64,000 nt of DNA, taken from contig JACPUT010000009.1 of NCBI GenBank assembly GCA_016192145.1, positions 186,001 through 250,000 of the forward strand, in the 5' to 3' direction. The stretch is from Acidobacteriota bacterium (lineage in GTDB: Bacteria; Acidobacteriota; Holophagae; Holophagales; Holophagaceae). This document shows, one piece after another, positions 9,132 through 17,240 of this stretch. Under the pieces are notes generated by a model. The model was not told where the DNA came from. It made no database searches and worked only from the letters and a program-made list of their open reading frames with translations. Position 1 is the first letter of the stretch. Every line of letters begins with the position of its first letter. The position numbers were made by a program, and so were the translations under genes.

Positions 9132-10121
9132 TCAGGCGATGCTGATGCCTCCATCGATCAGCCACCGCCCTGCGGTGGCTTCCCGCTCACCGAGGCTCGC
9201 GGAGATGGAGCCTCCCATCTCCGCCACCTCGTGGGCGTTGAAGGAGCTGCGCACGAGGGGCCCGGCGTAGACCGTGTGGAAGCCGAGGGCCTTGGCCTTC
9301 CGGCCGAGGTCGGCGAAGGCCTCGGGGGTCACGTACTCCTTCACGGGGAGCTGGAAGCGGGTGGGGCGCAGGTACTGGCCCAGGGTGAGGATGTCCACGC
9401 CCACGGCGGCCAGCTGCTCGAAGACCTCCATCAGCTCGGATTCCGTTTCACCGAGGCCGAGCATGAGGCCGCTCTTCGTCTTGAAGTCGCTGCCGTAGAG
9501 GCCCTCGCCCAGGCGCTTGGCTTCCTTCAGCACGCTGAGGGTGCGGGGGAATCGGCCCGCGGGCCGCACCGTCGCGTAGAGGCTGGGCACGGTCTCCGTG
9601 TTGTGGTTGAACACGGCGGGGCCCGCGGCCACCACCTGGGCCACGGCCTCCAGATCGCCCATGAAGTCGGGGGTGAGCACTTCCACGCCCGTGCCGGGAT
9701 TGAGCCGCTTGATGGCGCGGATGGTGGCGGCGAAGTGGGCCGCGCCGCCATCCGGAAGGTCGTCCCGGTTCACGCTCGTGAGCACGGCGTAGCGGAGTTT
9801 TAGCTGGGCCACGCGCTCGGCCGTCTCCTGGGGCTCGTGGGGATTCAGCTGGTTGGGCTTGCCGCTCTGGATGCTGCAGAAGCCGCAGGCCCGAGTGCAG
9901 GTGTCGCCCATGAGGAGGAAGGTGGCGGTGCCATGGGTGAAGCAGTGGGTGCGGTTGGGGCAGCGGGCCTCCTCGCACACGGTGTGGAGGTCGCTATCCC
10001 GCAGGCCGGCCTTCATCTCGTGGAGGTCGGAGAGGCGCACGCGCTCCTTCCGGATCCACTCCGGCAGGCGGGGGTGGCCATCCAGCACTTCGCGGCCGAC
10101 GCGCTTGGAATATCGGGGCAT
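9132..10121 (-). CDS. lipA: Lipoyl synthase (radical SAM)
   Basis: It inserts two sulfur atoms into protein-bound octanoyl groups to make lipoyl cofactors for 2-oxoacid dehydrogenases and the glycine cleavage system. The 329-residue chain has the auxiliary cluster CEEARCPNRTHC (C49, C54, C60), the radical SAM cluster CTRACGFC (C75, C79, C82) and the C-terminal RSSFNAHE motif whose Ser ligates the auxiliary cluster. The ATG at 10121 (MPRYSKR) has GGAGAT upstream. lipB is not adjacent. It lies convergent to the TonB gene and downstream of a receptor pair on the same strand. Confidence 0.97.
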   Translation of the reverse strand: MPRYSKRVGREVLDGHPRLPEWIRKERVRLSDLHEMKAGLRDSDLHTVCEEARCPNRTHCFTHGTATFLLMGDTCTRACGFCSIQSGKPNQLNPHEPQETAERVAQLKLRYAVLTSVNRDDLPDGGAAHFAATIRAIKRLNPGTGVEVLTPDFMGDLEAVAQVVAAGPAVFNHNTETVPSLYATVRPAGRFPRTLSVLKEAKRLGEGLYGSDFKTKSGLMLGLGETESELMEVFEQLAAVGVDILTLGQYLRPTRFQLPVKEYVTPEAFADLGRKAKALGFHTVYAGPLVRSSFNAHEVAEMGGSISASLGEREATAGRWLIDGGISIA

Positions 10122-10161
10122 GGCATCTCCAGCCCTCCATTGTCCCAGGGAGGGCCCAGGA

Positions 10162-12102
10162 TCAGAAGCCGTAGCGCAGCTTGGCGAGGAACTCCCGGCC
10201 GGTGCCGGGCAGGGGGCCATGGCCGCCATCGTAGGGCTGAACGAAGGGGACCCGGCGGTCCAGGGCGTCCTGGAGGCCCAGGCTGGCGGTGAACCCCCGG
10301 GCGGTGAAGGCGAGGTTCAGGCCCACCAGGAGATCCGGGGAGAGGCGGGTGAGGCGGTTGGCCCCGGCGCCCGCGTCCCAGGCATAGGCGTAGCGGTCCC
10401 CGAGCCCCACGAGGGTTCCCCCCAGGGTCCAGACGCTGCCCAGGTGCAGGCCCCCCGCCAGGGTGGCCTTGCGGGGCGTGAACCCGAGGAAGTGGGAATC
10501 ATGGCCGGGCGCGGACCAGAGGGCCACCTCGTTACGGGCCTGGTGGTAGCTGTAGGCGGCGTTGAGGAAGCCCCAGGTGCGCCTCAGCTTCCACTCCAGC
10601 TCGAAGCCCCGGGTGCCCGTTTCCGATTGGTTCAGGTACCCGCTGACGGGGCCCTGCACCGTATAGACGAGGGGCTTGCGGATTTTGGTGTCGAAGAGGT
10701 TCAGGGTGAGGAGGCTGGCCCCCAGCTGGACGCCGGCCTCCACTTCGGCGGTGCGGGTCTTCTCGGGCTCGATGGGTCGCGAGGGGTCCAGGGTCTGATT
10801 GATGTTCAGGATGGCGGGGCTGCGGAAGGCGTGGGCGTAGAGCAGCTTCAGGTGCCAAGGGCCTGAGGCCTTGGTGAGGGCGATTCGGGGCACGAAGGCG
10901 GAACCCGCGGCGCTGTGGTGCTCCCAGCGGGCCCCCAGGGTGAGGTTCACGGGGCCCTGGACCTGGAACTGCCCGTAGAGGGCCTTGCTCGTGTAGGACA
11001 CGGAGCTGGCATTGCCGGGGAAGTAGCTGGGGGTGGGGGGCAGTGCGTTGGAGGCGTCCCTCTGGACTTCGGCGCCGGCGGCGAGGCTCATCTCCGGCGA
11101 GAGATCCCAGGCCAGCCCCAGGCCGCCCCGGAGGCGGGTGGCCTGGTAGTGGTGGGCCCCGGCATCCACGTCGTCCACCCACCAGGGTTTCTGGTAGGTC
11201 CAAGCCAGGAAGGGCGTCAGCACCAGATCCCGGCGGACCTTCCAGGTGTAGCGCAGATCGAGGTTGGTGCCATCGAAGCGGACTCCCGTGGGGCCCGCCG
11301 TGGCGAGGCGGAGGTTGTCCCGCTGCTCCAGCCAGTACCGATCCAGGATGAGCCGCCCGGAGAACCCGCCCACGCTCACGCCGAGGTTGGCGAAGAGGGG
11401 GCGCATGGCGCTCTGGTCCTGGAGGGTGTAGGTCGTGCCGATGGGATCCGTATAGGTGCCGTCGCTGCGCGTGCCCGTGCCAGCGAAGGCGCCGATGGTC
11501 ACCTTCACGTCGGGCCCGCCCCAGGCCCCCACGCCCTCGAAGGTGCTGCGGTAGGTCGCGTCCTTCCCCCGGCCTAAGGTGACCCCGGCGCCCCCACCCT
11601 CGAGATCATCGGCGCCCAGGGTGGTGATCTGGATGACGGCCACTTCCGCGCAACCGCCATAGATGCTGGATCCCGGCCCCCGGATGATCTCGACCCGGCG
11701 GATCTGATCCACGGGGAAGTGGTTTCCGAGGGGGATGGTGCCATAGAGGGTCTCGTTCATCTCCACGCCATCCCAAAGCACGAGGATCTTGCCCTCGTAG
11801 CCCCAGAGCCCGCGCATGGCGGGGCCCGTGACGCCCTGCACGTCGTAGCCGATTTCGAAACCCGGCACGAGGCGCAGGATATCGATGAGGTCCCGGGCGC
11901 CGGTGGCCTGGATCTCCTCCCGGGTGATCAGGGTGACCACGCCGGGGCTCTCCCGGGCCGTCTCGGATTTGCGGCTGACCACCGTGACCCGGGTCTGCAG
12001 GAGATCCTGGAGGCTCGGCAACGCGCCGTCCTGCTCCTGGGCCTGAAGGGGCGCCAGGAGCAGGGCGAAAAGCAGGGCCTCCGACGGGCGCCTAGAACCC
12101 AT
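10162..12102 (-). CDS. TonB-dependent outer-membrane receptor, tandem copy 2
   Basis: This 646-residue receptor has a signal peptide (MGSRRPSEALLFALLLAPLQAQ), a plug domain at about 40-160 (ARESPGVVTLITREEIQATG, LVPGFEIGYDVQGV, VEIIRGPGSSIYGG) and a 22-strand barrel predicted to the C-terminus, which ends with the outer-membrane signature aromatic FLAKLRYGF. It imports an unidentified siderophore-, vitamin- or metal-complex-type substrate. It overlaps the upstream paralogue by 11 bp and shares motifs such as GLWGYEGKI and GHGPLPGTGRE, so the two arose by tandem duplication. The plug carries GGCAEVAV where its twin has GGYAEVAV. Confidence 0.92.
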   Translation of the reverse strand: MGSRRPSEALLFALLLAPLQAQEQDGALPSLQDLLQTRVTVVSRKSETARESPGVVTLITREEIQATGARDLIDILRLVPGFEIGYDVQGVTGPAMRGLWGYEGKILVLWDGVEMNETLYGTIPLGNHFPVDQIRRVEIIRGPGSSIYGGCAEVAVIQITTLGADDLEGGGAGVTLGRGKDATYRSTFEGVGAWGGPDVKVTIGAFAGTGTRSDGTYTDPIGTTYTLQDQSAMRPLFANLGVSVGGFSGRLILDRYWLEQRDNLRLATAGPTGVRFDGTNLDLRYTWKVRRDLVLTPFLAWTYQKPWWVDDVDAGAHHYQATRLRGGLGLAWDLSPEMSLAAGAEVQRDASNALPPTPSYFPGNASSVSYTSKALYGQFQVQGPVNLTLGARWEHHSAAGSAFVPRIALTKASGPWHLKLLYAHAFRSPAILNINQTLDPSRPIEPEKTRTAEVEAGVQLGASLLTLNLFDTKIRKPLVYTVQGPVSGYLNQSETGTRGFELEWKLRRTWGFLNAAYSYHQARNEVALWSAPGHDSHFLGFTPRKATLAGGLHLGSVWTLGGTLVGLGDRYAYAWDAGAGANRLTRLSPDLLVGLNLAFTARGFTASLGLQDALDRRVPFVQPYDGGHGPLPGTGREFLAKLRYGF

Positions 12103-14026
12103 ACCGGAGCTTGAAGGTCAGCTCCCGGCCGGTGCCGGGCAGGGGGCCATGGCCGCCCGTGTAGGGCTGCACGAAGGGCCGGCGCCGGTCGCCGAGGTCG
12201 AAGACCCCCAGATCGGCCCTCAGGGCACCCTTCGTCCAGGCGAGGTTCACGTTCACGAGGGTGTCCGCGGAGAGCTTCTGGAGGCTGTAGGCGCCCGTCC
12301 CCGGCTCGACGGTCATGCCGTAGCGATCGCTGAACCAGAGGAGGCTGGGGCCCAGGGTGAAGCCGCCCGGCAGCTTGAGGCCCGCCGAGAGGGCGAGCTT
12401 GCTGCTGGACATCCCGAGCAGTTCGCTATCGTGGCCGGGCACTTCCCAATCGGGCACCTGCACATCCACGGCCTTGAACCAGGTGGCGTTGGCGTTCAGG
12501 AAGCCCCAGGCCTTGCGGAGCTTCCATTCGAGTTCGAGGCCGCGGGTACCGACTTTCTCCCGATTGAAATAGCCGGAATCCGGGCCGACGAGGGTGTAGA
12601 CGAGGGGCTTCTTGATTTCCGTGTCGAAGAGGTTGGCGGTGAAGAGGCTGGAGCCCGCCTGCACGCCCGCTTCCACTTCGAAGGTGCGCGTCTTCTCCGG
12701 TTCGATGGGCGCCGAGCCGGGGATGGGCTGGTTGATGTTCATGATGGAGGGCGTCCGGAAGGCATTGGCGTAAAGCGCCTTGAAGTGCCACTTCCCGAAG
12801 ACCTTCGTGAGGGCGAAGCGGGGCACGAAGGAGGATCCGACCTCGCTGTGGTTCTCGTAGCGGGCGCCCACGGTGATGTTGACGGGGCCCTGGTAGGCCA
12901 GCTGGGCGTAGGCGGCGGTGCTGGTGTACTTCGCGGTGGTGGCGCCGGCGGGGAAGGTGCTGGAGTCCGGGATCGATTCGCTCTTGTCGGTTTGCGTCTC
13001 CAGGCCCGCGGCGAGGTTGAAGGCGGCGTTGATGTCCCAGCCCAGCCCCACACCGGCCCGCATGCGGGTGGTGGCGAATTTGAAGATGCCCGCATCGACG
13101 TCATCCACCCACCAGGGTTTCTGATCCCGCCACAGCACGAAGGGGGTGAGGGTCAGGTCCTTGGAGAGGGTCCAGACGTACTTGGCCTCGACGTTCGTGC
13201 TCCCGAAGCGGATCCCGGTGGCGGCGGGCGTGGCGTCCCCCAGGTTGTCCCGCTGGTCCATGGCGTACTGATCCACGATGGCCCTCAGGCTGAAGCCGCC
13301 GGCGCTGAGGCCGAGGTTGACGAAGAGGGGACGGACCTTGGAGTTGTCCTTCAGGTTGTAGGTGAGTCCCGTGGGATCGGTGTAGTCGCCATCGGAGCGC
13401 TTGCCATCCCCCGCGAAGGCGCCGAAGGAGAGCTTCAGGGCATCCCCGGCCACGCCGCCCACGAGGTGGCCGCCCTGCCGGTAGGTGGCGTCCTTGCCCT
13501 TGCCGTAGAGGAGGCCCCCGCCCACGTTCCCCGGGATGTCCTCGGGGCCGAGGCTGGTGATCTGGATGACGGCCACCTCGGCGTAGCCGCCATAGGTGGC
13601 GGAGCCGGGGCCGCGGATGATCTCCACGCGTTTGATCTGATCCACGGGGAAGTGGTTCCCCAGCTGGGTCGTTCCATAGAGGGTCTCGTTCATCTCCACG
13701 CCATCCCAGAGCAGGAGGATCTTGCCCTCGTAGCCCCAGAGGCCGCGCAGGCTCGGGCCGGTGACGCCCTGCACGTCGTAGTTCACGTCGAAGCCGGGCA
13801 CCATGCGCAGCACGTCGATGAGGTCGCGGGCGCCGCTGGCCTGGATCTCATCCCGCGTGATGAGGGAGACCACGCCGGGGCTCTCGCGGGTGGTGAGGGC
13901 CTTCTTGCTGGCCACGGTGATGGGCGTGTTCAAGAGGGCGAGCAGTTCATCCTCTTCCTTGCTGGGGGCCTGCTGGGCGACCAGCGTCAGTGAGAGGACA
14001 GGAAGGAGCAGCGCGAAGCGAGTCAC
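12092..14026 (-). CDS. TonB-dependent outer-membrane receptor, tandem copy 1
   Basis: This 644-residue receptor uses a GTG start at 14026 with GAGGAGG upstream. The signal peptide is MTRFALLLPVLSLTLVAQQ. The plug domain at about 45-165 includes TRESPGVVSLITRDEIQASG, MVPGFDVNYDVQGV and VEIIRGPGSATYGGYAEVAV, followed by a beta-barrel ending LTFKLRYGF. No STN signalling domain is present, so it is a transporter rather than a transducer. It is the first gene of a receptor pair. No B12, iron or other riboswitch signature was found in the 72-bp gap to the divergent neighbour. Substrate unknown. Confidence 0.92.
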   Translation of the reverse strand: MTRFALLLPVLSLTLVAQQAPSKEEDELLALLNTPITVASKKALTTRESPGVVSLITRDEIQASGARDLIDVLRMVPGFDVNYDVQGVTGPSLRGLWGYEGKILLLWDGVEMNETLYGTTQLGNHFPVDQIKRVEIIRGPGSATYGGYAEVAVIQITSLGPEDIPGNVGGGLLYGKGKDATYRQGGHLVGGVAGDALKLSFGAFAGDGKRSDGDYTDPTGLTYNLKDNSKVRPLFVNLGLSAGGFSLRAIVDQYAMDQRDNLGDATPAATGIRFGSTNVEAKYVWTLSKDLTLTPFVLWRDQKPWWVDDVDAGIFKFATTRMRAGVGLGWDINAAFNLAAGLETQTDKSESIPDSSTFPAGATTAKYTSTAAYAQLAYQGPVNITVGARYENHSEVGSSFVPRFALTKVFGKWHFKALYANAFRTPSIMNINQPIPGSAPIEPEKTRTFEVEAGVQAGSSLFTANLFDTEIKKPLVYTLVGPDSGYFNREKVGTRGLELEWKLRKAWGFLNANATWFKAVDVQVPDWEVPGHDSELLGMSSSKLALSAGLKLPGGFTLGPSLLWFSDRYGMTVEPGTGAYSLQKLSADTLVNVNLAWTKGALRADLGVFDLGDRRRPFVQPYTGGHGPLPGTGRELTFKLRYGF

Positions 14027-14098
14027 ATGGCCTCCTCGGGTCTTTGCCTGCTCTTCGGTCGTCGGCCCTGAACCCTGATTTTTCGGTCAAAATGGAAT

Positions 14099-15022
14099 AT
14101 GCCCTTCACGCTTCACCGCCACCTGCTCTCGGAGCAGCGGGCCTTCCTTGGCCGGGATCGCCGTGCCTGGGGGGACCACCTGCTGCGGGCCAGGGCATGG
14201 CTTGGAGAGGGGTTGGCCTCGGCTCCAAAGGACAGGCCCTGCCTGATCCTGGGCGCGGGGTGGGGGCTGGAGGTCCCCTGGTCGCTGGCGCCCCCGGAGA
14301 CCTGGGGTTGGGATGCCGATCCCCTCAGCCGCGTGGGCACCCTGCTGCGCCACCGGCGCTGGGCTCCTTGGGTGTATGAGGATTTCACGGGCCGCCTCCG
14401 GGAGCTTTCGCGCGCGGCTCGGCGCTGCGCCCGGGATGAGCGGGTGGGTCGGCGCCGCGACCCGGTGCTCGCGGCCCGCCGTTTGGCGGGGATCCTCCCC
14501 TCCTTCTCGCCCACGGGAGAGCCGCTGCGGGCCTGGGTGGAAGCTCACCGCCCGGGGGCCATCGTGGTGGCCAACGTGCTGGGGCAGCTCGGTCCTGTGG
14601 CGCAGGCCCTCATCCAGCGGGCCTTCCGCCCCATCAATCCCTTCGAGTTGCCGGATGAGGCCTCGGAGGTGCTGGCGGAGGCCCTGGATCTATGGACCGC
14701 CGCGGCGGTGCGCGCCGTGTTGAAGGTGCTTTCGGAAAGCGGGGCGGAAGTCTGCCTGCTCCATGATCGGGGCGTGGCCTGGGGCGACGCCGCCCCGCGG
14801 CCCCTGGGCCCCTGGCGGGATCCCTGGGTGGCGCAGCTGCCGCTGGGGCACTGGGAGGTCAGCGATGCCCTGGGGGACGTGGAAGTGGGGGCCTGCTTCG
14901 CGGACAGCCATGAGGTGCGGGCCCGGGAGCGCTGGTGGTGGCCCGTGGGCCCCGGTCAGCTGCATCTGGTGGAGGCCTGGCGGCTGGGGGCGTTTCCAAG
15001 CCACCCCGGGGAGCCGCGTTGA
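14099..15022 (+). CDS. Unrecognised protein with a methyltransferase-like N-terminal motif
   Basis: The protein has 307 residues, rich in Trp and Arg. After a basic helix, residues 46-75 read CLILGAGWGLEVPWSLAPP then TWGWDADPL, resembling motif I and the acidic end of beta-2 of a Rossmann SAM-dependent methyltransferase. Later strands (GAIVVANVLGQLGP near 150, AEVCLLHDRGVAW near 221) fit such a fold. No definite catalytic motif or family match is seen. The start has a weak GGA. It is divergent from the receptor pair and converges on the RiPP operon with a 7-bp gap. The methyltransferase idea is tentative. Confidence 0.6.
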   Translation: MPFTLHRHLLSEQRAFLGRDRRAWGDHLLRARAWLGEGLASAPKDRPCLILGAGWGLEVPWSLAPPETWGWDADPLSRVGTLLRHRRWAPWVYEDFTGRLRELSRAARRCARDERVGRRRDPVLAARRLAGILPSFSPTGEPLRAWVEAHRPGAIVVANVLGQLGPVAQALIQRAFRPINPFELPDEASEVLAEALDLWTAAAVRAVLKVLSESGAEVCLLHDRGVAWGDAAPRPLGPWRDPWVAQLPLGHWEVSDALGDVEVGACFADSHEVRARERWWWPVGPGQLHLVEAWRLGAFPSHPGEPR

Positions 15023-15029
15023 GGCCCGA

Positions 15030-15803
15030 TCAGGCCGATCTGAATCCCGCCAGGGCCCCCTTGGCGTAGAGATCCCGGCCGAGGCGGAGGGCCTCACCCC
15101 GATCCACGCCCAGGGCTTCCGCGGCGGGTCCGAGGGGATCTCCGGCCATCCAGCGGGCCAGGAGGGCCGAGGCCGTGGGGCTCAGCTCCAGGCTGCGGAA
15201 GGAGCCTTCCCGATCCCGCCAGGCGAGCAGGTGGGAGGGGCCATCGGGGGGGATGGGATCCTCCACCCCGGCTTCCTGCACGTGGCAGGGGTAGGTGAGG
15301 TTGCGCAGGGTGACCTCGGCCACCAGGGTGGCATCGGGGGCGGGCTCGGGAGTCAACCCCTCGGCCGGGGGGCCGTCCGGGTGGCGGAGCAGCTCCAGTT
15401 CCAGATGCTCCCAATGGGCCAGGGGCAGGAGGTAGGGCCAGCGTTCGGCCCCCCAACCGGAATCCACCAACCAGGCGAGGAAGGCGGGCGCCACGTCGCG
15501 GTAGTAGGGGCTCTGCACGGTGCGGCTGTCCAGGAAGGCGGCGAGGCAGCCCTTCCAGGCGCCCTCGGCTTCCAGCAGGGCCTGGGTGATGGGGAAGCAG
15601 TCCTCCACGGGGTCCGTGAGGGCGAACTGCACGAGATCCCGATAGACGGCGAGGCGCGTCGCGCGGGCGGCGAGGGCGCCCTGGTCCGCGGTCTCCAAGC
15701 CCCGGGCCTGGCCCCAGCCCTGGGGATCGGCGAGGAAGGGGGCGGCGTCGGGGGCCACCATGAGGTCGAACATGCTGCGCTGGAGGTTGTCGAGGCGGCT
15801 CAT
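15030..15803 (-). CDS. HvfC-type DUF2063 RiPP maturation partner
   Basis: This 257-residue protein has the DUF2063 pattern: LDNLQRSMFDLMVAP at the N-terminus and RLAVYRDLVQFALTDPVEDCFPITQALL at about 48-75, followed by a mostly helical and beta C-terminal domain. In known clusters DUF2063 proteins pair with DUF692/MNIO enzymes and help present the precursor peptide. Its ATG overlaps the maturase stop (ATGA), so the two are translationally coupled. It is the last gene of the three-gene operon. The name rests on family and context; the partner's exact role is established only for relatives. Confidence 0.87.
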   Translation of the reverse strand: MSRLDNLQRSMFDLMVAPDAAPFLADPQGWGQARGLETADQGALAARATRLAVYRDLVQFALTDPVEDCFPITQALLEAEGAWKGCLAAFLDSRTVQSPYYRDVAPAFLAWLVDSGWGAERWPYLLPLAHWEHLELELLRHPDGPPAEGLTPEPAPDATLVAEVTLRNLTYPCHVQEAGVEDPIPPDGPSHLLAWRDREGSFRSLELSPTASALLARWMAGDPLGPAAEALGVDRGEALRLGRDLYAKGALAGFRSA

Positions 15804-16657
15804 CCGGCCACCTCCGAATCCGCGAGGGCCGCGTCGTAGGCCACCTGCAGGCGGGCCCGCTCGGCCAGCAGCTCCTCCAGCTCCGGGATGGCGTTGTCGC
15901 GCTCGAGGAGGACGGGAACGGCCTTGCCCGTGGCCTCCTGGATGCGCGGCAGCACCCACTGCATGAGCTCCACCACGGGGTCGATGACGGGGGCGCCGTG
16001 GGTGTCGATGATGAGGCGATCCTCCTCGAACCAGTCATGCCCGGCGATGTGCATTTGCGCCACGCGGTGCAGGGGCATCCCGGTGAGCCAGGCCTTGGCG
16101 TCGAAGCCGTGATTCACGCTGTTCACGTAGAGGTTGTTGATGTCCAGGAGCCAACCCACGTCGGCGCCCTCGAGGACCTCGGTCAGGAAGGCGCGCTCGT
16201 CCATTTCGGGCTCGCCGAGCTCTGCGTACCAGCTGATGTTCTCCAGGAGGAAGGGCAGCTCCAGGCGGTCCTGCAATTCCCTCGACCGCGCCACGCAGCG
16301 GGCCACGCCCTCCTTCGTGAAGGGAACGGGGAGGAGCTCGTGGGTGGTGGCGCCGCCGAGGCTCGTCCAGCACAGGTGCTCGCTGTGCCAGGGGGCTTCG
16401 AGCTCGCGCAGGAAGGCCTTGAGATCCCGGATCTGCTCGGGATCCCAGTCATCGGGGCCGCCGATGGAGAGGCTGAGCCCGTGGGTGAGCACGGGATCGC
16501 GCTGGAGGATCTCCCGGGTGAGCCGGGCCTTCCGGCCGCCCTGGCCGATCACGTTCTCCGGGGCGAACTCCCAGAAGGGCACGGGGCTGGCGCTCAGGGC
16601 CGCCACGGCTTCCAGGTGGGGACGCCGCAGGCCGACGCCGACTCCGGTGAAACTCAC
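15800..16657 (-). CDS. DUF692/MNIO RiPP maturase (HvfB-like)
   Basis: It belongs to the multinuclear non-heme iron oxidases, which oxidise cysteines of a precursor peptide (in relatives, to oxazolone/thioamide or thiooxazole groups). The TIM-barrel protein of about 285 residues shows the conserved metal-ligand segments: TGVGVGLRRPH at the start, EFAPENVIG, HGLSLSIG, WHSEHLCW, LLENISWY, WLLDINNLYVN, MHIAGH and DTHGAPV. Two GTG codons compete (16663 and 16657). GAGG sits 5 nt before the second and overlaps the first, so 16657 was chosen. A strong hairpin separates it from the upstream precursor gene. Confidence 0.9.
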   Translation of the reverse strand: MSFTGVGVGLRRPHLEAVAALSASPVPFWEFAPENVIGQGGRKARLTREILQRDPVLTHGLSLSIGGPDDWDPEQIRDLKAFLRELEAPWHSEHLCWTSLGGATTHELLPVPFTKEGVARCVARSRELQDRLELPFLLENISWYAELGEPEMDERAFLTEVLEGADVGWLLDINNLYVNSVNHGFDAKAWLTGMPLHRVAQMHIAGHDWFEEDRLIIDTHGAPVIDPVVELMQWVLPRIQEATGKAVPVLLERDNAIPELEELLAERARLQVAYDAALADSEVAG

Positions 16658-16677
16658 GGGCACCTCATGAAAGGGAT

Positions 16678-16701
16678 GGGGCCTTGCGCGCGCAAGGCCC
16701 C
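16678..16701 (-). promoter_or_regulatory. Perfect palindrome between precursor and maturase genes
   Basis: A 24-nt perfect palindrome (arm GGGGCCTTGCGC) lies 19 bp after the precursor stop and about 20 bp before the maturase start. In RNA it forms a 10-bp stem with a 4-nt CGCG loop. Only a short T-run follows on the minus strand, so it looks like a leaky terminator or attenuator, or an mRNA 3'-end stabiliser, that would keep precursor levels above enzyme levels. Confidence 0.7.
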
Positions 16702-16720
16702 AGGGACTCAGAGGGCAACC

Positions 16721-17113
16721 TCAGCCCTTCTTGGAGGAGCCGCAGGAGCCGGCGCCGCAGCCGCCGTCCTTGCCCTTCTTGCCGTCCTTCTTGTCGCCGC
16801 TGCACTTGTGATCCTTACCCTTCTTGTCCGCTTTCTTCTCATCCTTCTTCTCGTCGGAGAGCAGGAGGGCACCCTTCTTCTCCTCCTTCTTCTTCTCCTC
16901 CTTCTTGTCGGCCTTCTTCTTGTCGCCGCCGCACTTGCCGTCCTTGTCCTTGCCGCACTTGTGGTCCTTGCCCTTTTCGCCGCCGCAGCCAGCTTCGGTC
17001 AGGCTCTTGTCCGCCCCGGATTTGACGGGGGAGGCGGAGAGGGGGGCGGCCGCCGTGGCGGCGAAGGCGGTGGCGGCGAAGAGACCGGCCAAGGTGTTGA
17101 TCTTACGGTTCAT
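16721..17113 (-). CDS. Cysteine-rich secreted RiPP precursor (HvfA/bufferin-like)
   Basis: The 130-residue precursor starts with a Sec-type leader (MNRKINTLAGLFAATAFAAT, likely cleaved after APLSAS) and is then low-complexity Lys/Gly/Asp. Six cysteines lie in two clusters: C43, C53 and C61 (AGCGGEK, DHKCGK, DGKCGG) and C104, C119 and C124 (DHKCSG, GGCGAG, GSCGSS). They are separated by about 40 residues of Lys/Glu/Asp with a single ALLL break. The KCG context resembles HvfA/bufferin cores modified by MNIO enzymes to bind copper. AAGGAG sits 5 nt before the ATG, the strongest ribosome site of the operon. Copper as ligand is inferred from relatives. Confidence 0.85.
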   Translation of the reverse strand: MNRKINTLAGLFAATAFAATAAAPLSASPVKSGADKSLTEAGCGGEKGKDHKCGKDKDGKCGGDKKKADKKEEKKKEEKKGALLLSDEKKDEKKADKKGKDHKCSGDKKDGKKGKDGGCGAGSCGSSKKG

Positions 17114-17222
17114 GCTGACTCCTTTGGGCTTGCGCCACGTGGGCCATCGGGCCCGGGTGAGGGGGAGCCCCTTGGGGGGCGTGCTACTGGGGTGACGAGA
17201 ACCAGGGAAATGTGACGAAGTT

Positions 17223-17240
17223 CCCTTGCCGAGGCAAGGG
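17223..17240. promoter_or_regulatory. CCCTTGCC dyad upstream of the RiPP operon
   Basis: CCCTTGCC and GGCAAGGG face each other across two bases, about 110 bp upstream of the precursor gene and 100 bp upstream of the divergent permease. The half-site CCTTGC/GCAAGG recurs in the palindrome after the precursor gene. It may be an operator or a 5'-UTR hairpin. The spacing does not match the MerR-type copper operators I know, so no regulator is assigned. Confidence 0.45.

Noticed and set aside
12149-13993. Long plus-strand frame opposite the first TonB receptor
   Set aside because: Antisense shadow of a verified receptor; no domains, repetitive Gly/Glu/His composition.
14027-14098. B12 riboswitch upstream of the tandem receptors
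   Set aside because: The gap is only 72 bp and has no B12-box-like sequence.
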